Below, in pieces: positions 7,824 through 15,820 of a stretch of 32,479 nucleotides of DNA. The stretch lies in the NCBI GenBank assembly GCA_035623615.1, contig DASPTB010000132.1:1-32479 (forward strand), in the 5' to 3' direction. The first letter of the stretch is position 1, and each line of letters opens with the position of its first letter. This DNA comes from DASPTB01 sp035623615 (GTDB taxonomy: Bacteria > Actinomycetota > UBA4738). The position numbers were made by a program, and so were the translations under genes. Under the pieces are notes generated by a model. It was not told where the DNA came from, did not search any database, and saw only the letters and a program-made list of their open reading frames with translations.

Positions 7824-8803
7824 GACCAGCCCACCTCGACGATGCCGACGTACACGTCCTCGAGGGCCTCCTCGGGCGACGGCATCGGCGCCGCCTCGGC
7901 CGCCGCGACCGCGCGGTCGATCTCGGCGAGCGCACCGGCCCGGACGCCGTCCCGCGACGCGTCGTCCAACGCGCCTGCCGCCCTGAGCCGCGCCTCCGTC
8001 GTCGAGATCGGGTCGCGCCGCTTCCACTCCTCCACTTCGTCGGAGGTGCGGTACGGCTGCGGGTCGCCCTCGTAGTGTCCCCGCCATCGGTACGTCACGC
8101 ACTCCAGGAGGGTGGGCCCTCCGCCGCCCCGCGCACGCCCGACCGCTTCCGTCGCGGCGTCGCGCACCGCCTCGACGTCGTTCCCGTCCACCGTGACGCC
8201 GGGCATCGAGTACGACGCCGCGCGGTCCGACACGCGCTCGATCCTCTGGTGGGCAGCGCGCGACATGAAGTCGGCGTACCCGTTGTTCTCGCAGACGAAG
8301 ACGGCGGGAACCTCCCACAGCGACGCCATGTTGAGCGCCTCGTGGAACACGCCGATGTCGGTCGCGCCGTCGCCGAGGAACGCGACCGCGACCCGATCCA
8401 GCCCTCGCATCCTGCAGGCGAGCGCGGCGCCCGCGGCGATCGGAATGCCGGCGCCGACGATCCCGTTCGCGCCGAGGATGCCGAGGTCCATGTCGGTGAC
8501 GTGCATCGAACCGCCCTTGCCACGGCAGTACCCGGTGGCCTTGCCGTAGAGCTCCGCGAAGAACAGGCCGAGATCGCCACCTTTCGCGATGATGTGGCCG
8601 TGCCCCCGGTGCGTCGAGGTGATGTAGTCGTCCTGGCGAAGCGCGCCGCAGACGCCGACCGCCGTCGCCTCCTCGCCGATATAGGAGTGGATGAAGCCCG
8701 GCATCTCCCCGGCGGCGAACAGCTGCACGAGACGCTCCTCAGCCAGGCGGATCAGCACCATGGTTCGGTACATCCGAAGGAGCTCGTCGGTGGTCGCGGG
8801 CAC
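7820..8803 (-). CDS. 2-oxoacid/acetoin dehydrogenase-type E1 component, alpha subunit
   Basis: A 327-residue thiamine-diphosphate E1-alpha. Landmarks are MYRTMVLIRLAEERL (11-25), the phosphate/substrate region GEEATAVGVCGAL and YITSTHRGHGH, RGKGGSMHVTD, and the ThDP motif starting GDGATDIG at 144 and ending CENNGY at ~171-176. GTG at 8803 is preceded by CAGGAGCC, an optimal ribosome site. It is the first gene of a three-gene minus-strand operon (E1-alpha, E1-beta, mini-E2). Conserved blocks resemble acetoin dehydrogenase AcoA. No dihydrolipoamide dehydrogenase (E3) lies in the window, so the complex must borrow one. Confidence 0.92.
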   Translation of the reverse strand: MPATTDELLRMYRTMVLIRLAEERLVQLFAAGEMPGFIHSYIGEEATAVGVCGALRQDDYITSTHRGHGHIIAKGGDLGLFFAELYGKATGYCRGKGGSMHVTDMDLGILGANGIVGAGIPIAAGAALACRMRGLDRVAVAFLGDGATDIGVFHEALNMASLWEVPAVFVCENNGYADFMSRAAHQRIERVSDRAASYSMPGVTVDGNDVEAVRDAATEAVGRARGGGGPTLLECVTYRWRGHYEGDPQPYRTSDEVEEWKRRDPISTTEARLRAAGALDDASRDGVRAGALAEIDRAVAAAEAAPMPSPEEALEDVYVGIVEVGWS

Positions 8804-8842
8804 GGTGGCTCCTGACCCGGCGCGGCGCCGGTCGTCGATCGA

Positions 8843-8848
8843 ACCATA
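8843..8848 (-). promoter_or_regulatory. Candidate -10 box for the E1 operon
   Basis: TATGGT on the minus strand fits TAnnnT and would start RNA near 8836, leaving a ~33-base leader that contains the AGGAG site of E1-alpha. The expected -35 region is GC-rich and not recognisable. Confidence 0.35.
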
Positions 8849-8878
8849 GCCGAGGCGCGCGGCGCGCGACACCGCGTC

Positions 8879-8906
8879 TTGACAGCCACGCGCCGCGAGG
8901 TACCCT
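8879..8906 (+). promoter_or_regulatory. Promoter (-35 TTGACA, -10 TACCCT) giving a leaderless mRNA
   Basis: A consensus TTGACA at 8879-8884, a 16-base spacer and TACCCT at 8901-8906. Six bases separate the -10 from the ATG at 8913, so transcription is expected to begin at or next to the A of the start codon. This would drive the five-gene run 8913-13813. Confidence 0.6.
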
Positions 8907-8912
8907 CGCCCG

Positions 8913-9716
8913 ATGATCGGGCCCGCACCCGCCGGCAGCGACGACGCCGCGGCGTTCGCGCGGGCGGTGGCCGACGAGGCGGAGCAACTGTTGCGTCTCG
9001 CGGAGGGGCAGCGCCTGGTGTTGCGGCTCACCGGCTCGCTCGCCGTCCGGTCCCATTGCGCGGCATCGGTCGGCGTCCTCGAGAGCCTGGGGAGACGCCC
9101 GGCACGCGACATCGACTTCATGGGGATCTGGAAGCAGCAGCGCGACGTCTCGCGCATGTTCGAAGCGCGCGGATATCTCGCCGATCCCGACATCAAGCAG
9201 GCACAGGAATTCGGGGTCAAGCGGCTCATCTATCAGCATCCCGACACGACCATCAAGACGGACGTGTTCATGGACGACCTCGTGATGGCCCACGTCGTCC
9301 CATTCGGCGGCAGGCTCGAGCTCGACTCGCCCACGGTGTCGGTCACCGACCTGCTGCTGTCGAAGCTGCAGATCCACGAGATCACCGAGAACGACCTGAT
9401 CGACAGCATCGTGATCCTCGGCGACCACGACGTCGGGCAGGGCGACCGGGAGGCCGTCGACGCGGGCTACATCGCGTCGATCATGAGCAAGGACTGGGGC
9501 TTCTGGTACACGACCCTTTCGAACCTCGAGAAGATCGAGTCGGCGCTCGAACGGTTCCCGTCGGTCCCCGCGCCCATGGGCGACGCCGTCCGGACGCGGA
9601 TCGGCGCGCTCCGCTCGCGGATCGACGAGACGCCGAAGACCGCGAAATGGAAGATCCGCGCGCGGATGGGCACCCGCGTCCGCTGGTACGAAGAGGTCGC
9701 AGAGGTCCACGGGTGA
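8913..9716 (+). CDS. Nucleotidyltransferase-fold protein of unknown role
   Basis: A 267-residue protein with a nucleotidyltransferase-superfamily signature: LRLTGSLAVRSHC (~37-49) followed by RDIDFM (65-70), i.e. a GS motif then DxD, with a further acidic motif KTDVFMDD (~115-122). The segment VSVTDLLLSKLQIHEI resembles AbiEii-like nucleotidyltransferases. No antitoxin-like partner is adjacent, so a toxin-antitoxin role is not supported. ATG at 8913 is fixed by the leaderless promoter just upstream. Its TGA overlaps the GTG of the alcohol dehydrogenase gene (GTGA). Why it heads a catabolic operon is unclear; the function is not recognised. Confidence 0.7.
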   Translation: MIGPAPAGSDDAAAFARAVADEAEQLLRLAEGQRLVLRLTGSLAVRSHCAASVGVLESLGRRPARDIDFMGIWKQQRDVSRMFEARGYLADPDIKQAQEFGVKRLIYQHPDTTIKTDVFMDDLVMAHVVPFGGRLELDSPTVSVTDLLLSKLQIHEITENDLIDSIVILGDHDVGQGDREAVDAGYIASIMSKDWGFWYTTLSNLEKIESALERFPSVPAPMGDAVRTRIGALRSRIDETPKTAKWKIRARMGTRVRWYEEVAEVHG

Positions 9717-10846
9717 CCGAGCGGGGGGTCTCGACCGTGCGCGCCGCGGTGCTCGACGCTCCGGGAAAGCCACTGCGCATCGAGACCTTGCACCTCGATC
9801 CCCCCGGCGCCGGCGAGGTGCTCGTCCGGCTCGAGGCAAGCGGCGTCTGCCATTCGGACCTCCATCAGGCGGACGGCGACTGGGGCGACGACGCGCCGCT
9901 CGTGCTCGGGCACGAGGGGGCGGGCGTCGTCGACGCCGTCGGCCACGGCGTCGATGACGCCCTCGTCGGCCGGCGGGTCGTCCTGAACTGGATGGGCCCG
10001 TGCGGAACGTGCGATGCCTGCGCCGTCGGCCGTGAGTGGGAGTGCGCCGACTCGAAGGCCCTCGGCAACCGGCTGCCGGACGGGACGACGCGCCTGCGTC
10101 GCGAGGACGGCTCCGAGGTGTTCCCGCTCCTTGGTCTCGGAACGTTCGCGGAAGCGGCGGTCGTCCCCGCGAAGGTGGCCGTGCCGGTTCGGGACGACAT
10201 CGACCCTGCGGTCGCGGCACTGATCGGGTGCTGCGTGTCGACCGGCGTCGGCGCGGCTCTGAAGACCGCCCGCGTCGTGCCGCACTCGAGCGTCGTCGTC
10301 ATCGGCCTCGGAGGAGTCGGGCTGTCGATCGTGATGGGCGCCGCGTTCGCCGAGGCGGACCCCATCGTGGCGGTCGACCGGTCGGAGGAGAAGCTGGAGC
10401 GCGCGCGGGCCGCCGGCGCGACCGCCGGCGTCCTCGCGGAGGACGACGACGAGCGGACGCTGTCGGCGATCCGCGAGGCGGCCGGCGGGGGCGCGGAGTT
10501 CGCGTTCGAGGCGATCGGCCTGCCGCGGACGATCGAGCTCGCGATCCGGTGCGTCGCGACCGGCGCCACGGCGGTCCTCGTCGGGATGACCGCGCACGCC
10601 GTCCCCGCCTCGTTCGACGCGTTCGACGTCGTCGATCGGAGCCTGCGCATCCTCGGGTCGAACTACGGCTTCACCGTGGGGAACGTCGACTTCCCCCGGT
10701 ACGCCGACCTGCACGCGGGCGGCCGGCTGCCGCTCGACGTCCTGGTCGAGCGGCGCATCGAGCTCGCCGACGTGGAGGACGCCTTCGAGGCGATGCGGCG
10801 CGGCGAGGGAGCGCGGCGCGTCGTCGTGTACCCGGGCACGGCCTGA
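9713..10846 (+). CDS. Zinc-dependent medium-chain alcohol dehydrogenase
   Basis: A 377-residue MDR-family alcohol dehydrogenase. Catalytic-zinc residues are Cys46 (SGVCHSDLH) and His67-Glu68 (GHEGAG). The structural-zinc loop has four cysteines at 97, 100, 103 and 111 (CGTCDAC then WEC). The nucleotide motif GLGGVG is followed by AVDRSEEK, whose Asp points to NAD+. GTG at 9713 overlaps the previous stop and has AGAGGT upstream; GTG at 9737 (starting VRAAVL) with a G6 tract upstream is a good alternative that gives a more typical N-terminus. Members with this layout oxidise alcohols or, in some actinobacteria, work with mycothiol; the substrate is not determinable. Confidence 0.9.
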   Translation: MTERGVSTVRAAVLDAPGKPLRIETLHLDPPGAGEVLVRLEASGVCHSDLHQADGDWGDDAPLVLGHEGAGVVDAVGHGVDDALVGRRVVLNWMGPCGTCDACAVGREWECADSKALGNRLPDGTTRLRREDGSEVFPLLGLGTFAEAAVVPAKVAVPVRDDIDPAVAALIGCCVSTGVGAALKTARVVPHSSVVVIGLGGVGLSIVMGAAFAEADPIVAVDRSEEKLERARAAGATAGVLAEDDDERTLSAIREAAGGGAEFAFEAIGLPRTIELAIRCVATGATAVLVGMTAHAVPASFDAFDVVDRSLRILGSNYGFTVGNVDFPRYADLHAGGRLPLDVLVERRIELADVEDAFEAMRRGEGARRVVVYPGTA

Positions 10847-10856
10847 GAGGAGCGGG

Positions 10857-11855
10857 ATGGGAGATCGGGGGTCGGACGAGGGCCGGCTCGATCTGCCGTT
10901 CGTGGGGATCCCGTCGTTCCTGCGCGCTCCCGTCGTCACCGACCTGGAGCGGGTCGATGCCGACGTCGTGGTCGTCGGCGCCCCGTTCGACGAAGGCTCG
11001 CCGTTCGCGCCCGGTTCCCGCTTCGGGCCGAGGTCGATCCGGGAGCACTCGGTGCGCTTCGTCACCGGGGAGCCCGGCTACTACGACCCGGCGAGCAGGC
11101 GGCGGTTCCTCGTGCGCGAGATGCGAGACCGCCGAATCGTCGACGCCGGTGACGCCGACGTCCTTCCCACCAACCCTGCGGGGACCTTCCGGAACATCAC
11201 CGAGACGGTGCGTGCCGTCCTGCGCCAGGGCGCGATGCCGCTCGTCCTCGGCGGCGACCACAGCGTCACGTATCCGGTCGTCCGCGCCTTCGACAGACCG
11301 CTGCACGTCATGCACTTCGACGCCCACTTGGACTACATGCCGTTCGTCCACGGGCTCGAGATGACCAACCAGCACGCGTTCCGCCACATCGCGCACATGG
11401 ACCACGTGCAGAGCCTGACGCAGGTGGGCATCCGGAGCCTGCGCAACACCGAGACCATGCACCGCGACTCCACAAACGACGGCAATGCGGTGCTCACGAT
11501 GGACGACGTTCGCTCCCAGGGACCGAGCGGGATCGCCGGGCGCCTGCCGGAGGGTGCGGCCTGCTACGTGAGCCTCGACATCGACACGCTCGACCTGCCG
11601 CTCGTGCCCGGGTGCGTCTCCGCCGAGCCCAACGGGATGCAGTACGCCGAGCTGCGGGACATCCTGCGGGCGCTCGCCGAGCGGAATCTGATCGTCGGGT
11701 TCGACGTCGTCGAGGTGAACCCGCAGCTGGACGTCGGGACCGGCGTCACCTCGTACCTGGCGGCGCACCTCGCGATCGAGTTCCTCGGCGCCGTATGCGC
11801 GGGATCGCGGTGGCGCGACGCGCACAGCGCGGAAGCGCCAAAGGACGACGGGTGA
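10857..11855 (+). CDS. Second ureohydrolase (agmatinase family), divergent active-site loop
   Basis: A 332-residue agmatinase-family protein, full length. Metal motifs are VLGGDHSVTYP, MHFDAHLDYMP and SLDIDTLD. The strand after the last metal Asp reads LPLVPGCVSAEPNG instead of the usual DPxxAPGTGTPEPGG, so the Pro after Asp is lost and a Cys replaces the Thr. The N-terminal GAPFDEGSPFAPGSRFGPRSIRE block is typical of agmatinases. ATG at 10857 has GAGAGGAG upstream. The gene sits inside an operon between an alcohol dehydrogenase and an amidohydrolase, overlapping the latter by GTGA. The changed loop argues for a substrate other than agmatine (inference); guanidinobutyrate-, guanidinopropionate- or guanidine-type hydrolases are candidates. 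Confidence 0.88.
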   Translation: MGDRGSDEGRLDLPFVGIPSFLRAPVVTDLERVDADVVVVGAPFDEGSPFAPGSRFGPRSIREHSVRFVTGEPGYYDPASRRRFLVREMRDRRIVDAGDADVLPTNPAGTFRNITETVRAVLRQGAMPLVLGGDHSVTYPVVRAFDRPLHVMHFDAHLDYMPFVHGLEMTNQHAFRHIAHMDHVQSLTQVGIRSLRNTETMHRDSTNDGNAVLTMDDVRSQGPSGIAGRLPEGAACYVSLDIDTLDLPLVPGCVSAEPNGMQYAELRDILRALAERNLIVGFDVVEVNPQLDVGTGVTSYLAAHLAIEFLGAVCAGSRWRDAHSAEAPKDDG

Positions 11856-12808
11856 GCCGGCCGCTGCTGATCGATGTGCACGTCCACGTCATGCCCTCGC
11901 CGGAGGACCCGATCCGCGACGGCTACGAGATCTGGGAGTACGGGGCGCGGGGCGCCGACGTGGTCTTCTGCGACGATCGCGGGACCCTCGAGGACGCGCT
12001 GGCGGCGATGGACGCCGCGGGGTTCTCGCGCGTGGTCGCAGCGAACATGTTCGCTGCGGACGTCGTGCGCGACGAGGCGATCGCCGAGCTCCCCGTCGAC
12101 CTGCCGGGGCCGGAGCGGGATCGGCGGATCGCCGAGATCGAGGCGTCGATGCCGGACCGGCTTCGCGACTTCAACCGTTGGATCTGCGACGTCGCCCGCG
12201 ACCATCCGTCGATCACGCCGTTCGTCGCCGCCGATCCCCACATCCTCGGCGGCGAGGCAGGTGCCGCACACCTGCGCGAGATGGCGGAGGACCACGGCGC
12301 GCGAGGCATCAAGATCCATCCCATCGTCCAGCGCTTCTTCCCATCCGAACCGAAAATGGCGCCCGTGTTCCGCGTCTGCGAAGACCTCGGCCTGACGGTG
12401 CTCTCCCACTCCGGCTTGGCCCGGGGCGACGACCAGTGGGCCGAGCCGAACGCGTTCGCTTCTCTGCTGCAGACGTTCCCGCGTCTCATTCTGCTGATGG
12501 CGCACCTCGGCGGCGGGAGCTGGACGCAGACGCGCGCGTTCGCGCAAGCCTTCCCCACCGCGACCTTCGACCTGTGCGAGATCATCGAGTGGACGGGCGC
12601 CGCGAACGCGCCCACCGACGACGAACTCGGGCAGCTGATCGCCGCCATCGGGCCCGAGCGCGTGATGATGGGAAGCGACTACCCGTGGTACGACCTGAGC
12701 CACACGGTCGAGCGCGTGCAGTCGATCCCGGGACTGTCGGACGAGCAGCGCGAGGGGATCCTCGGAACGAACGCCGGGCGCCTCCTCGAACTGCCTCCGG
12801 GATGGTGA
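11852..12808 (+). CDS. Amidohydrolase family 2 (TIM-barrel metal hydrolase/decarboxylase)
   Basis: A 318-residue amidohydrolase-2 protein. Metal-site motifs run in the expected order: DVHVHVM (H10, H12), GIKIHP, LSHSG, MAHLGGG and GSDYPW near the C-terminus. Family members hydrolyse amide/ester bonds or decarboxylate aromatic or 2-keto acids such as ACMSD and gamma-resorcylate substrates. GTG at 11852 overlaps the preceding ureohydrolase stop by four bases, and AAGGAC lies upstream. The coupling suggests the two act on the same compound (inference). The following gene begins 9 bases after its stop. Confidence 0.88.
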   Translation: MSRPLLIDVHVHVMPSPEDPIRDGYEIWEYGARGADVVFCDDRGTLEDALAAMDAAGFSRVVAANMFAADVVRDEAIAELPVDLPGPERDRRIAEIEASMPDRLRDFNRWICDVARDHPSITPFVAADPHILGGEAGAAHLREMAEDHGARGIKIHPIVQRFFPSEPKMAPVFRVCEDLGLTVLSHSGLARGDDQWAEPNAFASLLQTFPRLILLMAHLGGGSWTQTRAFAQAFPTATFDLCEIIEWTGAANAPTDDELGQLIAAIGPERVMMGSDYPWYDLSHTVERVQSIPGLSDEQREGILGTNAGRLLELPPGW

Positions 12809-12817
12809 AGCGCCGCC

Positions 12818-13813
12818 ATGACTGACCCGGGCGCGGCGCCGCCGCTGCTGATCGTGACGAGCGACGAAGACGACGTGCCTGTGGGCCTGACGAAGGATGT
12901 GCCCCCGATCCCGTTCACGATGGCGTGGGACGCAGCCGGTGTCGGCGACGCACTGCCGGACACGGAGATCGTCTTCCTGTGGACGATGCGCTCGCCGGCG
13001 TTCGACGCGCTCCGGGACATGTGGTCCTCCGCCGGGGGGCTGCGATGGGTTCACTCGTGCTCCGCGGGGGTCGAGCGGCTGCTGTTCCCGCAGCTGGTCG
13101 AGAGCGACGTCGTGCTGACGAACTCCCGCGGGGTGTACGACCTGCCCATGGCCGAGTACGCGATCGCGCTGATGCTGGCCGCGGCGAAGGGACTTCCCGA
13201 GACGCTTGCGCGCCAACGCGACCACGACTGGCGGTTCCGGTACACCGAGACCCTCGCGGGCAAGCAGCTCGTGGTGGTCGGACCCGGGTCGATCGGCCGC
13301 ACGGTCGCGCGGGCCGCCGCCGGCCTCGGGATGCGCGTGTCGGCGGTCGGGCGGTCGGCACGGACGGACGACGCCGACTTCGACGCCGTCGCCGGGGGAG
13401 ACGGACTGGACGCTGCGCTCGCAGGGGCCGATTACGTCGTCGTCACGGCGCCCCTCACCGACGAGACTCGCGGGATGATCGGCCGGAGCGCGATCGCCGC
13501 GATGCGGCCGACCGCGCGGCTGATCAACCTGGCCCGGGGCGCCGTCGTCGACCAGGACGCCCTCGTGGACGCGCTGCGCGGCGGCAGGGTCGCGGGGGCA
13601 GGGCTCGACGTCTTCGCCGAGGAACCCCTCGACCCCTCGAGCCCGCTGTGGGACATGCCCAACGTGATCGTGTCCCCCCACATCTCCGGCGACACCGACA
13701 CCTCCGAGCGCGACGTCGTGGATCTGTTCCTCGACAACCTCCGCCGTTGGCTCGCCGGCGAGCCGCTGCGCAACGTGGTGGACAAGCGGCTCGGCTTCGT
13801 CACGGGCCAGTAG
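12818..13813 (+). CDS. D-2-hydroxyacid dehydrogenase, probably NADP(H)-dependent
   Basis: A 331-residue D-isomer 2-hydroxyacid dehydrogenase. The dinucleotide motif GPGSIG (155-160) is followed by VGRS, where Arg179 occupies the position that holds Asp in NAD-specific enzymes; this favours NADP(H). Catalytic residues are Arg240 (LARGAVVD), Glu269 (FAEEPLD) and His288 (SPHISG). The family includes glyoxylate/hydroxypyruvate reductases (GhrA/GhrB-like), which would link to the hydroxypyruvate isomerase gene at 2161. ATG at 12818 lies 9 bases after the amidohydrolase stop, and this gene ends the operon. Confidence 0.9.
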   Translation: MTDPGAAPPLLIVTSDEDDVPVGLTKDVPPIPFTMAWDAAGVGDALPDTEIVFLWTMRSPAFDALRDMWSSAGGLRWVHSCSAGVERLLFPQLVESDVVLTNSRGVYDLPMAEYAIALMLAAAKGLPETLARQRDHDWRFRYTETLAGKQLVVVGPGSIGRTVARAAAGLGMRVSAVGRSARTDDADFDAVAGGDGLDAALAGADYVVVTAPLTDETRGMIGRSAIAAMRPTARLINLARGAVVDQDALVDALRGGRVAGAGLDVFAEEPLDPSSPLWDMPNVIVSPHISGDTDTSERDVVDLFLDNLRRWLAGEPLRNVVDKRLGFVTGQ

Positions 13814-13829
13814 TTCCCGCGGTTCCCGG

Positions 13830-13835
13830 TAGCAT
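13830..13835 (+). promoter_or_regulatory. -10 box (TAGCAT) for leaderless transcription of the M19 gene
   Basis: TAGCAT is exactly six bases before the GTG at 13842, the same geometry as at 8901 and 18413. No TTGACA-like -35 is seen. The intergenic space is only 28 bases. Confidence 0.45.
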
Positions 13836-13841
13836 GCCGGG

Positions 13842-15041
13842 GTGCCGAAGGATGCCACGGTCGAGCGCGCGAGAGAGGTCCTTCGCGGCGCGCCGTTGAT
13901 CGACGGCCACAACGACCTGCTGTTCCAGCTCCGGGACCGCGTGCGATACGAGCTGTCCGAGCTCGATCCCGGCGAGCCGCAGCCAACGCTCGACACCGAC
14001 GTCCCTCGCCTTCGTGCGGGTGGCGTCGGCGGGCAGTTCTGGTCGGTGTTCGTCCCGTCGGACCTTCCCGGCTCGACGGCGGTCACGGCCACCCTCGAGC
14101 AGATCGACGCGCTCCGGGTCCTCGTGAACGCGCACCCCGACGCGTTCGAGCCCGCTCGGACGGCCGACGATGTCGTCAGGATCGCGGCGGCCGGACGCGT
14201 CGCGTCGATGATCGGCGTCGAGGGCGGCCACTCGATCGACTGCTCGCTCGGCGCCCTTCGGGCGCTCGCGGAGCTCGGCGCCGGCTACATGACGCTGACG
14301 CATTTCGACAACACGCCCTGGGCCGACTCCGCGACCGACGATCCGGTGCACGGCGGCCTCACGCGCTTCGGCGAGGAGGTCGTCCGGGAGATGAACCGCG
14401 CAGGGGTGATGGTCGATCTCAGTCACGTCTCCCCCGACACCATGCGGCACGCCATGCGGGTCTCGGAGGTTCCGCCGCTCTTCTCGCATTCGTCTGCCCG
14501 GGCGCTCTGCGACGTCACGCGCAACGTTCCGGACGACGTCCTTCACGACGTCGGACGAGTGGGCGGCGTGGTCATGGTGACGTTCGTTCCCGCGTTCGTC
14601 GCGCCGGAAGGCAAGGAGTCGATGGCGGCCTACCTCGCCGAGCTGGCGCGCCTGCGGATCGAACACGCCGGCGACGCCGACGCGATCACGGCGGGGATGC
14701 GCGCGTTCGAGGAGCACCATCCCGAACCAGAGTCGACGGTGGGCCAGGTGGCCGACCACATCGACCACGTCCGCGACGTCGCCGGTGTGGACTGCATCGG
14801 GGTGGGGAGCGACTTCGACGGGGCGGGCGCGATGCCGCAGGGGCTCGAGGACGTCTCCTGTTACCCCAATCTCTTCGCTGAGCTCCTGGATCGCGGCTAC
14901 TCGGACGAGGAGTGCGCGAAGATCGCCGGCCGGAACGTCCTGCGCCTTATGCGCCGAACCGAGGAGACGGCCGCCCGGCTCCGCTCCGAGCGTCCCCCCT
15001 CGGTCGCCACGATCGAGGCCCTGGACGGCCGGGGCGAATAG
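13842..15041 (+). CDS. Peptidase M19 membrane (renal) dipeptidase family
   Basis: A 399-residue zinc dipeptidase of family M19. Binuclear-site residues are visible: His23 and Asp25 in IDGHND, bridging Glu127 in VEGGHS, His195 in VDLSHVS, His216 in SHSSARA, and Asp in GSDFDG. The family hydrolyses dipeptides, including D-configured or dehydro substrates, and some members act on N-acyl-D-amino acids. No signal peptide is visible, so it is probably cytoplasmic. The GTG start is supported by a -10 box six bases upstream and the absence of a clear ribosome site. It fits with the dipeptide-type importer at 21522-27362. Confidence 0.92.
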   Translation: MPKDATVERAREVLRGAPLIDGHNDLLFQLRDRVRYELSELDPGEPQPTLDTDVPRLRAGGVGGQFWSVFVPSDLPGSTAVTATLEQIDALRVLVNAHPDAFEPARTADDVVRIAAAGRVASMIGVEGGHSIDCSLGALRALAELGAGYMTLTHFDNTPWADSATDDPVHGGLTRFGEEVVREMNRAGVMVDLSHVSPDTMRHAMRVSEVPPLFSHSSARALCDVTRNVPDDVLHDVGRVGGVVMVTFVPAFVAPEGKESMAAYLAELARLRIEHAGDADAITAGMRAFEEHHPEPESTVGQVADHIDHVRDVAGVDCIGVGSDFDGAGAMPQGLEDVSCYPNLFAELLDRGYSDEECAKIAGRNVLRLMRRTEETAARLRSERPPSVATIEALDGRGE

Positions 15042-15100
15042 GACCGAAATCAACCCCCGATTGCCGCACGCCCGCCCCTCCAAGAAGGGATGATTGGGGC

Positions 15101-15709
15101 GTGCGACGTGCACCGGCCTTGTGGGGGGTTGTTCTCGCCGCGGCGCTGCTCAGCGCCTGCGGCGGTACGGCCCAACCCTCGAGCTCGCCGAGCGTGCCGT
15201 CGAGCCCGACGACGCCTCCGCCGAGCCCGACCACCCCGGCTCCGAGCCCGACCCCGACCCTTCCCACGGGATTCACGTGCGCGAACGCGTCGGGCGGCGC
15301 CTCCCGCGCCTCCGATTGGGGCCCGGCCGGCCCGACGGTCACGGCCGTGCGGGTTGCGGGCCACTCGGGCTTCGACCGGTTCGTGCTGCAGTTCGACGGC
15401 ACGGTGCCCTCCTACACCGTCAAGCGGCAATCGACCCCGACGTTCACACTGGATCCCAAAGGGAGCAAGGTGACGCTGCGGGGGACGCGCGGCGTGCTGA
15501 TCACGGTCAAGCCCGAGAACTGGACCGCGTACACCGGACCGAGCCGCTTCGTGCCACTGCTCGCCGTCATCCGCGAGGCGCGACTGGTGCAGAACTTCGA
15601 GGGAACCATGCAGTGGGGTCTGGGGACTCTCGGGACCCCGTGCCTGCGGGTCACCACATTGAAGGGCCCGGCTCGGCTGGTGGTCGACGTGGCTGCGAAG
15701 CCGTCGTAG
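15101..15709 (+). CDS. Secreted lipoprotein with AMIN-like domain
   Basis: A 202-residue lipoprotein. The signal peptide MRRAPALWGVVLAAALLSAC ends in the lipobox LSAC (Cys20). A Ser/Pro/Thr-rich linker (~25-60) with repeated PSPTTP/PSPTP units follows, then an AMIN-like beta domain starting near VRVAGHSGFDRFVLQFDG and ending RLVVDVAAKPS. Two cysteines (in FTCANASG and TPCLRV) may form a disulphide. Such proteins are common on actinobacterial surfaces, with no fixed function. GTG at 15101 is chosen because it gives a proper signal peptide, with AGAAGGGA about 10 bases upstream. It is convergent with the gene at 15821. Confidence 0.85.
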   Translation: MRRAPALWGVVLAAALLSACGGTAQPSSSPSVPSSPTTPPPSPTTPAPSPTPTLPTGFTCANASGGASRASDWGPAGPTVTAVRVAGHSGFDRFVLQFDGTVPSYTVKRQSTPTFTLDPKGSKVTLRGTRGVLITVKPENWTAYTGPSRFVPLLAVIREARLVQNFEGTMQWGLGTLGTPCLRVTTLKGPARLVVDVAAKPS

Positions 15710-15764
15710 CTCGTCCACCGAGCGCCTCACGTCGTCACCGCACACCCACCCGCACACGAGAAGA

Positions 15765-15790
15765 GAGAGGGGCGCTGGTGCGCCCCTCTC
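15765..15790. terminator. Bidirectional terminator hairpin
   Basis: GAGAGGGGCGC (15765-15775), loop TGGT, GCGCCCCTCTC (15780-15790): a perfect 11-bp stem between two convergent genes. Flanking GAGAA and TTCTC can extend pairing with small bulges. T-tracts are short on both sides, as is usual in GC-rich genomes. Confidence 0.75.
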
Positions 15791-15820
15791 GTTCTCCCAA
15801 CCGGGTGCTGGGGGTGGGTA

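Noticed and set aside
8854..8868. GCGCGC repeat between the E1 operon and the gene at 8913 as an operator
   Set aside because: Alternating GC palindromes are expected by chance at this base composition, and nothing else supports a binding site.
11564..14092. 842-codon open frame on the minus strand
   Set aside because: It spans several conserved plus-strand genes (ureohydrolase, amidohydrolase, hydroxyacid dehydrogenase, dipeptidase) and shows no domain of its own.
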